Shown here piece by piece: positions 1 through 7,740 of a DNA stretch of 12,255 nucleotides. Origin of the DNA: CAZRZN01 sp964604565. Lineage in GTDB: Bacteria; Pseudomonadota; Alphaproteobacteria; Rhodobacterales; Rhodobacteraceae. The stretch covers positions 1 through 12,255 of the forward strand of contig CAZRZN010000115.1 of assembly GCA_964604565.1 (NCBI GenBank). The letters are read 5' to 3'. Every line of letters begins with the position of its first letter. The first letter of the stretch is position 1. The notes beneath the pieces were generated by a model, which was not told where the DNA came from, did no database searches, and saw only the letters and a list, made by a program, of their open reading frames with translations. The position numbers and the translations under genes were made by a program.

Positions 1-1434
1 ATAGACCGCCTCTGCCTCGTCGAAGTGTTGCGCGTCCATCAGCAGCGCCCCAAGGGCGTGGCGCGTCGGTTGCATCCAGCCCCATGGCTCATCGTAAAGA
101 AGCGTGTCGTCCAGCCCGACGCAGCGGCGTAGATGATCCAGCCCCGTTTCCGTGTCGCCGTTCTTGAACGCGATCTCCCCGTTCATCATCGCCGCGCCCA
201 CGGCCAGCACATCTTCGGCGGGGTTGTTGAAGACATACCATTCCTCGGGCACCGCGGCTTGGGCCGCCTTGGCCTGATCCCGCTCGGCAAGCGCCGCGTC
301 ATGCCGGCCAAGATTGGCCAGCGCGATGGCGCGCGCTTGATGCATCGCGGCGGTCGTGTAGCAATACAGGGTGCGGTCCTCGGGAAACGGCTCCGCAAGG
401 ATGTCCTCCCACATCCCGAAACGCACCATGACGTGGATCTTCTTGCCGTAAAAGCTTTCGAGCAGTTCGGGCATGAAGCGCACGACAGGGTCTGGCAGCA
501 TCTCCATCAGGCGGTCCGCCGCGGCAAGCGCCACCTCCGGCTGACCGAGGAACATCGCGCCATAGGCCTCGAAATGGACATTGTGGATGCGGTAGAGCGT
601 GTAAAAGTTCTGGGCACCGGCGGCCGCCTCATATTTGCGGTCGATCTCCGCCGCCACATGGTTGCGCGCCACGACGGTCTGATAGTCGCCGCAGAGCACG
701 TCGATATGGGTCGCCATGTGCACGAGGTGGCCGCTGTCGGGGACAAGACCGGTCAGCCGGTCGCCGTGGCGCAGGGCCTTTTCCGGCGTGGGCGACATTT
801 CCATCAGGTGGATATACATATGCAGAAGGCCGGGATGATCCCAGGCCCCTGGCAGCGTGTCAAAGGCGCGTTCCAGCGCCGCCTGCGCCTCAAGCGTGGA
901 GGCGCCTTCGCGCGGGGTGCCGGTGTCCAGATCCCACAAAAGCCAGGGCGTCCGGTTCATCAGCGCCTCAGCAAACAGGGCGATCACGTCCGGATCGTCG
1001 GGATGCGCGGCGTAAACCCGGCGCATGGCGTCGGAAAAGGCGTCGTTCCAGGGCGCGAAATCCTCGGTTTCCGGGTCGTCGGGATAGCGGTCGGCGAGGG
1101 CCGCGATCAGATCGGCCTCGACCGGGGTCAGGCGGTCGCTCAGGGCGCGCGCCGCTTCGAGGGCGTCATGGGCGCGGGCCAGCGTGCTCACACGCTCGGC
1201 CGGATCGAAGAATTCCCAGGGTTTGTTGTAGTTCGGCCCGATCGCATGGGCGAGCGCCCAATGCGCCGCGCCACACCCCGGATCGGCGGCAATGGCCTGT
1301 TCGAATGCCTGCGCTGCGGCCTCATGGTTATAGCCGTAAAGCCAGATCAGGCCGCGGTCGAAGGCAGTTTGCGCCTTCGGCGCGCTGTGGGTGACAGGAC
1401 GCGAATAGGTTCCCAGATCAAAATCGGTTGTCAT
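1..1434 (-). CDS. Tetratricopeptide-repeat protein, C-terminus cut by window edge
   Basis: An open frame of 478 codons runs leftward off the window with no stop, so the C-terminus is missing. Residues about 23-56 form a clear TPR unit (key residues W31, Y33, A40, F44, A47, A50, P52, then A57/A60/A62 opening the next helix). Further helical repeats follow. A central stretch with several His residues (IHLMEMS, then GHLVHMATHIDV) resembles a conserved stretch I associate with large soluble TPR proteins. No signal peptide or membrane segment is visible, so a cytoplasmic scaffold-like role is inferred; the partner is unknown. Two ATG codons lie 6 bases apart (1440 and 1434). I chose 1434 because an AAGAG Shine-Dalgarno-like motif sits about 9 bases upstream of it but only 3 from the other. 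The gene is divergent from the gentisate operon and may share its control region, but nothing shows a functional link. Confidence 0.85.
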   Translation of the reverse strand, partial: MTTDFDLGTYSRPVTHSAPKAQTAFDRGLIWLYGYNHEAAAQAFEQAIAADPGCGAAHWALAHAIGPNYNKPWEFFDPAERVSTLARAHDALEAARALSDRLTPVEADLIAALADRYPDDPETEDFAPWNDAFSDAMRRVYAAHPDDPDVIALFAEALMNRTPWLLWDLDTGTPREGASTLEAQAALERAFDTLPGAWDHPGLLHMYIHLMEMSPTPEKALRHGDRLTGLVPDSGHLVHMATHIDVLCGDYQTVVARNHVAAEIDRKYEAAAGAQNFYTLYRIHNVHFEAYGAMFLGQPEVALAAADRLMEMLPDPVVRFMPELLESFYGKKIHVMVRFGMWEDILAEPFPEDRTLYCYTTAAMHQARAIALANLGRHDAALAERDQAKAAQAAVPEEWYVFNNPAEDVLAVGAAMMNGEIAFKNGDTETGLDHLRRCVGLDDTLLYDEPWGWMQPTRHALGALLMDAQHFDEAEAVY

Positions 1435-1440
1435 GGTCAT

Positions 1441-1749
1441 GCACTCTTTGTGATCAAGAGCGGGGGCGGCCCGCCGAATGTGAAAAGTCTACCGCAAATC
1501 CTCCGGACATTGGCGCAAAATTGGTCAATGACCGGAGTGCTCGCCACCCGAGGAGTGGCAATCCGGCCCGTGGCTGGGATCCGGCGTCCGGCACGACGGC
1601 CTGGCACGACGGCAGGGGGCGGCTTTGCCATGATAGTGGATTCAAGGCTTGACCGGCCGCCAGAGGCGGCCAAAACATGGGGGCGGCGGCCGAGGCACAG
1701 GGCGCACAACGGCCCCCGAAAAGGGGAGCGCCATCGAGAGGAAGCAGTG
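1441..1749. promoter_or_regulatory. Divergent intergenic region between TPR gene and gentisate operon
   Basis: This spacer of about 310 bases has no credible gene. It holds several short symmetric elements: GGTCA-A-TGACC at 1523-1533, nested inside CTCCGG/CCGGAG arms (1501-1506 and 1532-1537); a tandem 11-base repeat GGCACGACGGC (1590-1600 and 1603-1613, 13-base period); TCAAG-G-CTTGA at 1642-1652; and a 7-bp hairpin GGCCGCC-AGA-GGCGGCC at 1655-1671. A weak candidate promoter for the rightward operon is TTGACC (1649-1654), 17 bases, then AAAACA (1672-1677). The TCAAG palindrome overlaps this -35 and the hairpin lies between the boxes, so both are operator candidates. No regulator gene for the aromatic operon is in the window, so the cognate protein is unknown. 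Confidence 0.4.
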
Positions 1750-2952
1750 ATGTCCAGCCTGCCAATTCTGATCGCCGGGGGCGGGATAGGGGGTCTTGCC
1801 GCCGCGTGCGGGCTGGCCCGCAAGGGACACAGGGTCATGGTCGTCGAGCAATCGGCAAAGCTGGGCGAGATCGGGGCGGGCATCCAGATCGGTCCGAATG
1901 CCTTTCACTGCTTCGATTACCTCGGCGTCGGCGACGCGATGCGCGCAGAGGCGGTCTATATCGATGCCCTGCGGCTGATGGATGCGCAGACGGCCGAAGA
2001 CATCACCGCTATCCCCCTCGACGATCCCTTCCGCAGATTTTACGGCAATCCCTATGCCGTCGTGCACCGGGCGGATCTTCACGGTATTCTGCTGCGCGCC
2101 TGCGAGGACAGTCCGCTGGTCGAATTGCGCACCGGTCAACGGGTGACGGGCTATGCGCAGGACGGCACGTCGGTATCGCTGCAGGTCGATGGGGGCGCGG
2201 CGATCCGGGGGCGCCTGCTGATCGCGGCGGATGGCCTGCGCTCGCCGATCCGCGCGCAGATGGTGGGCGACGGGCCGCCGCGCGTCTCGGGGCACACGAC
2301 CTATCGCTCGGTGATCCCGGTCGCCCGGATGCCGGAGGATCTGCGCTGGAACGCCGCGACGCTCTGGGCCGGACCCAAGTGCCATATCGTTCATTACCCG
2401 CTGAAGGGCGGGGCGGTTTTCAATCTTGTGGTGACCTATCACCGCGACGTGACGGAGGCGATCGCCGGCCGTCCCGTCCCGAAAGAGGAGGTCGCGCAGG
2501 GGTTCGAGCATATTCACCCCAAAGCGCGGCAGGTGATCGAACACGGCGAAAACTGGCGGCTCTGGGTGCTCTGCGACCGGGAACCGATATCCAATTGGGT
2601 CGACGGGCGCGTGGCCTTGCTGGGAGATGCGGCGCATCCGATGTTGCAGTATTTCGCGCAAGGCGCCTGCATGGCGATGGAGGATGCGGTGGCGCTGGCC
2701 GATTGCATGACGCCCGACGGGGCGGATCCGGAACCCGCGTTGCAACGCTATCAGCAAATGCGCCGCGTCCGCACCGCGCGCGTCCAGATGAATTCGCGGC
2801 TGATCGGGGAGTATATCTATCACCCGGACAACGCGAAGGCTGCGGTGCGCAACGAGATCATGCGTGGCATGAGCCCGGAAGACTGGTATCGGCAACTGGA
2901 TTGGCTTTACGGTTCGAACGGGTTGGCTGCGGGCATGTCGGATGTGGCATGA
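1750..2952 (+). CDS. 3-hydroxybenzoate 6-hydroxylase (FAD monooxygenase)
   Basis: This 400-residue protein belongs to the single-component flavoprotein aromatic hydroxylases. It probably converts 3-hydroxybenzoate, NAD(P)H and O2 to gentisate in the cytoplasm. The FAD Rossmann motif GGGIGG is at residues 10-15, with E33 as the likely ribose ligand. The DG motif is at 161-162 and GDAAHP at 292-297. The stretch QYFAQGACMAMEDA just after it is typical of the 3-hydroxybenzoate 6-hydroxylase branch. H212, Y216 and Q300 line up, one residue offset, with the active-site His213/Tyr217/Gln301 that I recall for the Rhodococcus jostii enzyme. The ATG at 1750 follows a GAGAGGAAG ribosome site at about 8 bases; the frame stays open far upstream to 133, but that part reads as antisense of the TPR gene. 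The adjacent gentisate dioxygenase supports this function over the related salicylate hydroxylase. Symbols in use vary (mhbM, xlnD, nagX), so none is assigned. Confidence 0.88.
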   Translation: MSSLPILIAGGGIGGLAAACGLARKGHRVMVVEQSAKLGEIGAGIQIGPNAFHCFDYLGVGDAMRAEAVYIDALRLMDAQTAEDITAIPLDDPFRRFYGNPYAVVHRADLHGILLRACEDSPLVELRTGQRVTGYAQDGTSVSLQVDGGAAIRGRLLIAADGLRSPIRAQMVGDGPPRVSGHTTYRSVIPVARMPEDLRWNAATLWAGPKCHIVHYPLKGGAVFNLVVTYHRDVTEAIAGRPVPKEEVAQGFEHIHPKARQVIEHGENWRLWVLCDREPISNWVDGRVALLGDAAHPMLQYFAQGACMAMEDAVALADCMTPDGADPEPALQRYQQMRRVRTARVQMNSRLIGEYIYHPDNAKAAVRNEIMRGMSPEDWYRQLDWLYGSNGLAAGMSDVA

Positions 2953-2988
2953 GGGTGCCTGCCGGACCGGCGGCGGTGGCTCGACGGC

Positions 2989-3069
2989 TGGCAGGTGGCG
3001 GGAGCGAGGGGCCAGCCCCTCGCACTCCCCGGGATATTTGTGGCCCGAAGAAAGCCCCGGTCCGGGGCC
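2989..3069 (+). repeat. Intergenic hairpin repeat, Rhodobacteraceae style
   Basis: The 138-base spacer between the hydroxylase and dioxygenase genes contains two GC-rich inverted repeats around an AT-rich core. The first is GAGGGGC-type arms at 3005-3022 (7-8 bp, loop CCAG). The second is GCCCCGG-T-CCGGGGC at 3054-3068. Between them lies CTCCCCGGGATATTTGTGG and a GAAGAAAG tail. From general familiarity, this arrangement (GC hairpin, CCCCGGGATATTT core, GAAGAA tail) recurs between genes in Rhodobacteraceae genomes and behaves like a REP-type element. That is recall, not a search. No T-run follows either hairpin, so a terminator is unlikely; an mRNA-stability or processing element is a reasonable guess. 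Confidence 0.5.
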
Positions 3070-3090
3070 TGGCGGCCGAAGGAGGACAGC

Positions 3091-4191
3091 ATGACCGATC
3101 CATTGGACCATGGGAGCGTTGCGCATGCGATGGTGCCGGAGGACAGTCCTGCGCTTCGGGCGCTGTATCAGGGGTTCCGCGACAACCATCTGAACCCGCT
3201 CTGGACCCAGACCGGGGATCTGATGCCCATGCATCCCAAGCCGCAGGCGGTGCCGCATGTCTGGAAATGGGCGGATCTGCTGCCGCTGGCGGAGGCCGCC
3301 GGCGCGCTTGTCCCGGTGGGGCGCGGCGGCGAACGGCGGGCCATCGGTCTGGCCAACCCCGGCTTCGGTGGCAAGGCCTATGTCAGTCCGACGCTTTGGG
3401 CCGCGATCCAGTATCTGGGTCCGCGGGAAACCGCGCCCGAGCATCGCCATTCGCAGAATGCCTTTCGGTTCGTGGTGGAGGGCGAGGGCGTCTGGACGGT
3501 GGTCGATGGCGATCCGGTGCGGATGAGCCGGGGTGATCTGTTGCTGACGCCGGGCTGGAAATTCCACGGTCATCACAATGACACCGACGGGCCCATGGCA
3601 TGGCTGGACGGATTGGATATTCCATTCAGCCAACAAATGGATGTGGGGTTTTTCGAGTTCGGGTCCGACCGGGTGACGGATTACGCCACGCCGACCTATT
3701 CGCGCGGTGAACGGCTGTGGTGTCATCCCGGTCTGCGGCCGCTGTCGCAGCTGAACGATACCGTCGCCTCGCCGATCGGGGCTTATCGCTGGGCGCATAC
3801 GGACCGGGCCCTGACAGAACAGCTGTTGCTGGAGGATGAAGGCCAGCCCGCGACGGTGGAGCAGGGCCATGCGGCGATCCGCTATGTGAACCCCACCACG
3901 GGCGGCGACGTGATGTCGACGATCCGTTGCGAGTTCCACCGCCTGCGGGCAGGATGTGAGACGCCGGAGCGGCGCGAAGTGGGCGCCAGCGTATTCCAGG
4001 TCTTCGAGGGGGCGGGGGCGGTGGTTCTGGACGGGGTGCGGCGCGATCTGTCCAAAGGCGATCTCTTTGTCATCCCGTCATGGATCCCGTGGTCGTTGCA
4101 GGCCGAGAGCGTGTTCGACCTGTTCCGCTTCTCGGATGCGCCGATCATGGAGCGTCTCGATTTCATGCGGACCTCGGTTGCGGGGCAGTGA
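3091..4191 (+). CDS. Gentisate 1,2-dioxygenase (bicupin)
   Basis: This 366-residue two-cupin protein is the Fe(II) extradiol-type enzyme that opens gentisate with O2 to give maleylpyruvate. The N-terminal cupin (about residues 100-200) carries the metal site: EHRHSQNAFRF gives H118 and H120, and the later WKFHGHHND gives H159, matching the three-His ligand pattern of the family. A second cupin lies at about 270-350 (GASVFQVFEGAGAVVLDG) and lacks an obvious His set, as is usual when only one cupin binds iron. Length is normal. The ATG at 3091 is set by a strong AAGGAGG ribosome site ending 5 bases before it; the frame extends upstream to 2995 only through the repeat. It sits downstream of the hydroxylase that makes its substrate and overlaps the isomerase that uses its product. 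The usual symbol would be gtdA or nagI, but naming varies. Confidence 0.93.
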   Translation: MTDPLDHGSVAHAMVPEDSPALRALYQGFRDNHLNPLWTQTGDLMPMHPKPQAVPHVWKWADLLPLAEAAGALVPVGRGGERRAIGLANPGFGGKAYVSPTLWAAIQYLGPRETAPEHRHSQNAFRFVVEGEGVWTVVDGDPVRMSRGDLLLTPGWKFHGHHNDTDGPMAWLDGLDIPFSQQMDVGFFEFGSDRVTDYATPTYSRGERLWCHPGLRPLSQLNDTVASPIGAYRWAHTDRALTEQLLLEDEGQPATVEQGHAAIRYVNPTTGGDVMSTIRCEFHRLRAGCETPERREVGASVFQVFEGAGAVVLDGVRRDLSKGDLFVIPSWIPWSLQAESVFDLFRFSDAPIMERLDFMRTSVAGQ

Positions 4192-4684
4192 GCCGGCCCG
4201 GGCGGGATCCCTTGGCAGAGCGATGTATCGGCCCCGGGCCGGGCGCGCGACATGACGCGTCCGAAGCGCCACGAGAGGATTTGTTGCTGGCCAGACGCGG
4301 CACGGCATATTTTTCCCGCAAGCTGGGTGAACTGACAGATGACGCGCTGAACGCGCGAAGCTTGCGCGCCGGTTGGTCGCGCAGACTGTTGATCGCGCAT
4401 GTGGGATACGCGGCGCGTGATCTGGCGCAACGGCTGGCTGGGATGCGGGGGCCTTGCGATTTGGTGGATCAAGACGGTCATGCCACACCCCTTGCCGGGG
4501 CCGCGCAGGGCGCCGACCTTCCGGGCCGCGCCTTGCGTAGCTTGATCCATCACACGGCGATTCATCTGGATGTCGAATGGCGCGATCTTGGCGCGGCCGA
4601 GTGGGACCGGGTGCTTTCCCTGCCGGATGGCACCGCCGTCACCGCGCGGCAGACGCCTTTTCTCCGGGCGGAGTTGGTTTGGCA
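4188..4684 (+). CDS. Maleylpyruvate isomerase (DinB-like fold), truncated by assembly gap
   Basis: The 165 visible residues match the N-terminal domain of the metal-dependent maleylpyruvate isomerase family (MDMPI_N, DinB-like). It should isomerise maleylpyruvate to fumarylpyruvate. Recognisable segments are GPGARHDASEAP at about 16-28, LARRGTAYFSRKL at 34-46, GWSRRLLIAHVGYAAR at 62-77, IHLDVEWRDL at 125-134 and TPFLRAELVW at 156-165. H71 and E162 correspond to two of the three metal ligands; the third His, a few residues further, falls in the gap. The start is a GTG that overlaps the stop of the dioxygenase (GTGA), which implies translational coupling. No later ATG would keep the conserved GARHDA segment. 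The last bases before the gap read CAN (His or Gln). The family normally continues for roughly 60-100 more residues. Confidence 0.82.
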
Positions 4685-4784
4685 NNNNNNNNNNNNNNNN
4701 NNNNNNNNNNNNNNNNNNNNNNNNNNNNNNNNNNNNNNNNNNNNNNNNNNNNNNNNNNNNNNNNNNNNNNNNNNNNNNNNNNNN
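4685..4784. other. Assembly gap (100 N)
   Basis: Exactly 100 unknown bases separate the two halves of the window. A round 100 N is the usual placeholder for a scaffold gap of unknown length, so true distance is not known. The rightward isomerase gene enters from the left and the leftward dctM gene from the right, so both 3' ends lie here. Open frames that appear to read through the N are artefacts. Genes such as the missing fumarylpyruvate hydrolase could be inside the gap. Confidence 0.98.
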
Positions 4785-6046
4785 GGGAGCCAGAGAGTGA
4801 TCGCCGGAACGAAGGTGATGAGACCCAGCACCAGCACCAGCGGGATCAGGAAGGGCGCCGTGCCCACAACGGCCCGTTCGAACGGGATATTGGCAATCCG
4901 TGCCAGCACGTAGAGCACCATGCCCACAGGAGGCGTCAGGAGGCCGAGCATCAGGTTCAGCACCATGATCACCCCGAAATGGACCGGGTCGATGCCGATG
5001 GCGGTGGCAACCGGCAAGAGCACCGGAACCATGATCGTGATGGCCGCGACGGTTTCCATGAAACATCCCACCACCAGAAGGATCAGGTTGATCAGCAACA
5101 GGATCATCCAGGGTCGATCCGACATCGTCAGCAGAAGGCCGGCAACGGTCTCCGGCACCCGGTTGGATGTCAGGATCCACGCAAAGATCGACGCTGCCGC
5201 GACCACCAGCAGGACGACGGCTGTCGTCTCGATCGTGTCATAGCTGACCCGAATGAACCGGCGGACATTTAGCGTGCGATAGACGATCAGACCGAGGAAC
5301 AAGGCCCAGGCGCAGGCTGCCACCGCGGCCTCTGTCGGGGTGAAGGCCCCGCTCAGGATGCCGCCGACGATGATCACCGGAGTCATCAGCGAAAGGAACG
5401 CGCGGCCGAAGGTGGAGAACAGGATGGAAAACCGGAAGTTCTGATCCCTTTGATATCCACGGCGGCGCGCCATGATCGCCACCATCACCATGAGCGACAG
5501 GGCCATCACGAGACCGGGCAGGAAGCCCGCGGCAAAAAGCTGTCCGATGGAGGCGCTGGCGACCACGCCGTAGATCACCATGGGCAGGGAGGGTGGAATG
5601 ATCGGCCCGATGGTCGAGGAGGCGGCCGTGATCCCGACGGCGAATTCCGCGTCGTAATTCCTGTCGCGCATCGCCTTGATCTCGATCGCGCCAAGGCCGC
5701 CTGCATCGGCCACGGCGGCACCGGACATGCCGGCAAAGATCACGGAGGCGCCGACGTTGACGTGACCAAGCCCGCCGCGCATCCAGCCGACCAGAGACAG
5801 GGCAAAGTTGAAGATCCGCTCGGTGATGCCGGCGGTGTTCATCAGGTTGCCGGCAAGAATGAAGAACGGCACTGCCAGCAGGGGAAAGCTGTCGACACCA
5901 TTGATCATGCGGTGCGACACGATGATCGACGGCACCGACCCGCTGACCAGCACATAAAGGGCCGAAGACCCGGCAAGGGCGATGGCCACAGGCACACCGA
6001 AGACGATAAGCCCGAAGAGGGCAACGAAGAGAAGGGCGATTTCCAA
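4785..6046 (-). CDS. dctM: TRAP transporter large permease (DctM family), last residues in gap
   Basis: The 420 complete codons encode the large membrane subunit of a TRAP transporter, which carries the substrate with a cation gradient across the inner membrane. The protein is a chain of hydrophobic segments opening with EIALLFVALFGLIVFGVP. Typical family motifs are PFFILAGNLMNTAGIT, GGLGHVNVGASVIFAGMSG, ASSTIGPIIPPSLPMV, GAFTPTEAAV and GLLTPPVGM. It ends ...ITLWLP at the gap, where family members normally stop, so probably only a few residues are missing. No ATG lies in frame near the N-terminus. I chose the TTG at 6046 because a TAGGAG ribosome site is about 8 bases upstream and MEIALLF is the standard DctM beginning. 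The start is 11 bases after the dctQ stop, and the ribosome site overlaps that stop, suggesting coupling. Confidence 0.93.
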
Positions 6047-6057
6047 CTTGGGAACTC

Positions 6058-6630
6058 CTAGTCCATACGGGGCACGCCCTCGGCGTGAAGTTGCGGGTCG
6101 ATCAGTTTGGAGGTTCCGGTCCTGAGGTGCCGCCAGCCGTTTATCAGCGCATAGAGCGTCATGCCGGCGAAACAGACGGCCACGAACCAGTAAACATAGG
6201 ATTTCGGCACATCGATGGAGACCATCATCTGCTGTGTCCGGCCCGACAGCTGAATTGTCAGCCATGTCAGCAGCCCGAAAAATCCGATGGTCACGAGGTC
6301 GATGACCCCCTGCGCGATCCGGCGACCCGTGCGGGACACCCAGCGATAGAGGAATTCCACGGCGATGTGGGATTCCTTCCGCACGGCCATGATTGCACCG
6401 GTAAAGGTCACGGCGATCAGCAGAAAGCGGGCGATTTCCTCGGTCCAGCCAAGGGAATCGTTCAGAACGTATCGGGTGAAGAACTGTAGAAACACGACAA
6501 AGGCGAGGATCCAGAAGATCACGAAGACCGGAATGTCGTCCCATCGCAGGTCCGACAGGTCGATCTCTTCCTCTTCGAAATGCACTTCAGGCTCGTCCAT
6601 AGGGTCGAGGTTGGGGGGGCGATCATTCAT
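6058..6630 (-). CDS. dctQ: TRAP transporter small permease (DctQ family)
   Basis: This protein of about 190 residues is the small membrane subunit that partners DctM. After an acidic N-terminal tail (HFEEEEIDLSDL) it has four membrane segments, beginning at about VFVIFWILAFVVFLQFFTRYV, FLLIAVTFTGAIMAV, VIDLVTIGFFGLLTWLTI and YVYWFVAVCFAGMTLYAL. The segment GWTEEIARFLL and the following KESHIAVEFL are hallmarks of the family. The acidic cytoplasmic tail is longer than in many DctQ proteins. Several starts are possible: GTG at 6660, ATG at 6630 and ATG at 6600. None has a strong ribosome site; 6630 has a GGGA about 7 bases upstream and is preferred. It sits 81 bases after dctP, across a hairpin, which may limit its synthesis relative to the binding protein. 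Confidence 0.9.
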   Translation of the reverse strand: MNDRPPNLDPMDEPEVHFEEEEIDLSDLRWDDIPVFVIFWILAFVVFLQFFTRYVLNDSLGWTEEIARFLLIAVTFTGAIMAVRKESHIAVEFLYRWVSRTGRRIAQGVIDLVTIGFFGLLTWLTIQLSGRTQQMMVSIDVPKSYVYWFVAVCFAGMTLYALINGWRHLRTGTSKLIDPQLHAEGVPRMD

Positions 6631-6660
6631 GCGATGGTCCCGGATCGATGTGGCATACAC

Positions 6661-6694
6661 AGAAGAAACCGGCAGAGGCTTGTGCCCCTGCCGG
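6661..6694 (-). terminator. Hairpin with T-rich tail between dctP and dctQ (attenuator)
   Basis: On the minus strand the arms CCGGCAG and CTGCCGG (6688-6694 with 6669-6675) pair over 7 bp, extended by three more pairs past one mismatch, with a four-base loop. The stem is followed by TTTCTTCT (6668-6661). This has the shape of a partial rho-independent terminator, 17 bases after the dctP stop. Because dctQ and dctM continue on the same strand with no visible promoter, it more likely acts as an attenuator or a 3'-end stabiliser, giving more binding protein than membrane subunits. Confidence 0.6.
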
Positions 6695-6711
6695 CCCCGT
6701 CTTCGATGGAT

Positions 6712-7710
6712 TTACTGGCCGATGGCCTGCAACCGGTCATAGGTTTCCTGGTCCCAGCTTGCCATGTCGCCGTTGTGCATGACCTTGACCGCTTCGATGA
6801 ACGGACCGCGGTCGATCTCGTTCACGGTCACGCCCTCGTTGCGGAACCAGTCGGCCAGCTCGGCCTCGGCTTCGCGGATGGCATCCGTGGCGCAGACGGC
6901 CGTATCCTGAAGGACCGTCGACAGGGTCTCCTGATCGGCGGCATCCATGCTGTTCCAGGTCGGCCCGCCAACGATGCTGAGAAGCGCGTCGGTGATATGC
7001 CCGGTGAGGTTGATGTTGGACTGAACCTCATAGAACTTCTTGGCCTGGATCGTCGGCAGCGGGTTTTCCTGCGCGTCGACCGTGCCCTGCTGGAGCGCAA
7101 GATACACCTCTGCAAAGGCGATCGGCGTCGGGTTGCCGCCTGTTGCCTCGGGGAACATCATGTAGAGGGGGGCGTTCGGCACCCGGATCTTCAGGCCTTC
7201 CATGTCGGCGGGCTCGGTGATCGGCTCGTTGGAGGTCACATGGCGGTTGCCGTAATAGGTCATCGCCACGATGTGGTTTCCGGTCGCGTCGGTATAGCCC
7301 TGCGACAGTTCGGCGAACAGGTCGGAGTTCCGGAAGGCATCCCAATGCGCGTAGTCGCGGAACATGTAGGGCGCGCCGCCAATGGCGATCGGCCCGAAGG
7401 AGCGACCCGCGAACAGCTGACCGGTATAGATGATGTCGACCGTTCCAAGGCCGAGGCCCTCGTTGATGTCGACTTCCTTGCCAAGCGACGACGCCGGGAA
7501 GACCTCGATGCCATAGCGGTTGTCGGTCGCTTCCATCAGCGCGTCATTCGCGGCGACCGCACAGGTGTGGTAGGGTTCGCTGGTCTCGTAGACATGCGCG
7601 AACTTCAGAACGCGGTCGGCGCTTTGTGCCGTGGCCACCGGCGCCGTGGCCGCAAGGGCGACAGCACCCGCGGCGGCCAGAATCGTGGTTTGCTTAAAGG
7701 TAAACGTCAT
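6712..7710 (-). CDS. dctP: TRAP transporter periplasmic solute-binding protein (DctP family)
   Basis: This 332-residue protein is the periplasmic receptor of the TRAP system. Residues 1-28 form a signal peptide (basic start, hydrophobic core AAAGAVALAATAPVATA, cleavage near ATA/QS). The mature part follows the DctP pattern: KFAHVYETSEPYH near the N-terminus, GTVDIIYTG at about 89-97, GLKIRVPNAP at 172-181 with R176 as the expected carboxylate-binding Arg, FAEVYLALQQGTVDAQENP at 199-217. R156 (GNRHVTSN) is a second candidate ligand. The ligand is therefore probably a small carboxylate; which one cannot be told from sequence. The ATG at 7710 has an excellent GGGAGG ribosome site 8 bases upstream. 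Only 30 bases separate it from the stop of the regulator-dehydrogenase fusion, so they are co-transcribed. Confidence 0.95.
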   Translation of the reverse strand: MTFTFKQTTILAAAGAVALAATAPVATAQSADRVLKFAHVYETSEPYHTCAVAANDALMEATDNRYGIEVFPASSLGKEVDINEGLGLGTVDIIYTGQLFAGRSFGPIAIGGAPYMFRDYAHWDAFRNSDLFAELSQGYTDATGNHIVAMTYYGNRHVTSNEPITEPADMEGLKIRVPNAPLYMMFPEATGGNPTPIAFAEVYLALQQGTVDAQENPLPTIQAKKFYEVQSNINLTGHITDALLSIVGGPTWNSMDAADQETLSTVLQDTAVCATDAIREAEAELADWFRNEGVTVNEIDRGPFIEAVKVMHNGDMASWDQETYDRLQAIGQ

Positions 7711-7740
7711 CGGTTTTTCCTCCCTTTCCGATCATTTGTT

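Noticed and set aside
1590..1613. Tandem GGCACGACGGC units as the start of a CRISPR or larger repeat array
   Set aside because: There are only two 11-base copies, 13 bases apart, with no spacer-like sequence.
133..1749. Upstream extension of the hydroxylase frame, which would give a 939-residue protein
   Set aside because: The extra part is antisense to the TPR gene, is rich in Arg, Gly and His with no domain pattern, and a ribosome site with normal FAD-motif N-terminus sits at 1750.
3005..3068. Hairpins after the hydroxylase gene as a rho-independent terminator
   Set aside because: Neither stem is followed by a run of T, and the downstream pathway gene follows on the same strand.
1642..3939. 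765-codon open frame on the minus strand
   Set aside because: It is opposite to the hydroxylase and dioxygenase genes and rich in Arg, His and Pro; this is the usual mirror frame of high-GC coding DNA.
4080..4913. Frames appearing to read through the N block on both strands
   Set aside because: The bases are unknown, so the continuity is an artefact of translating N as X.
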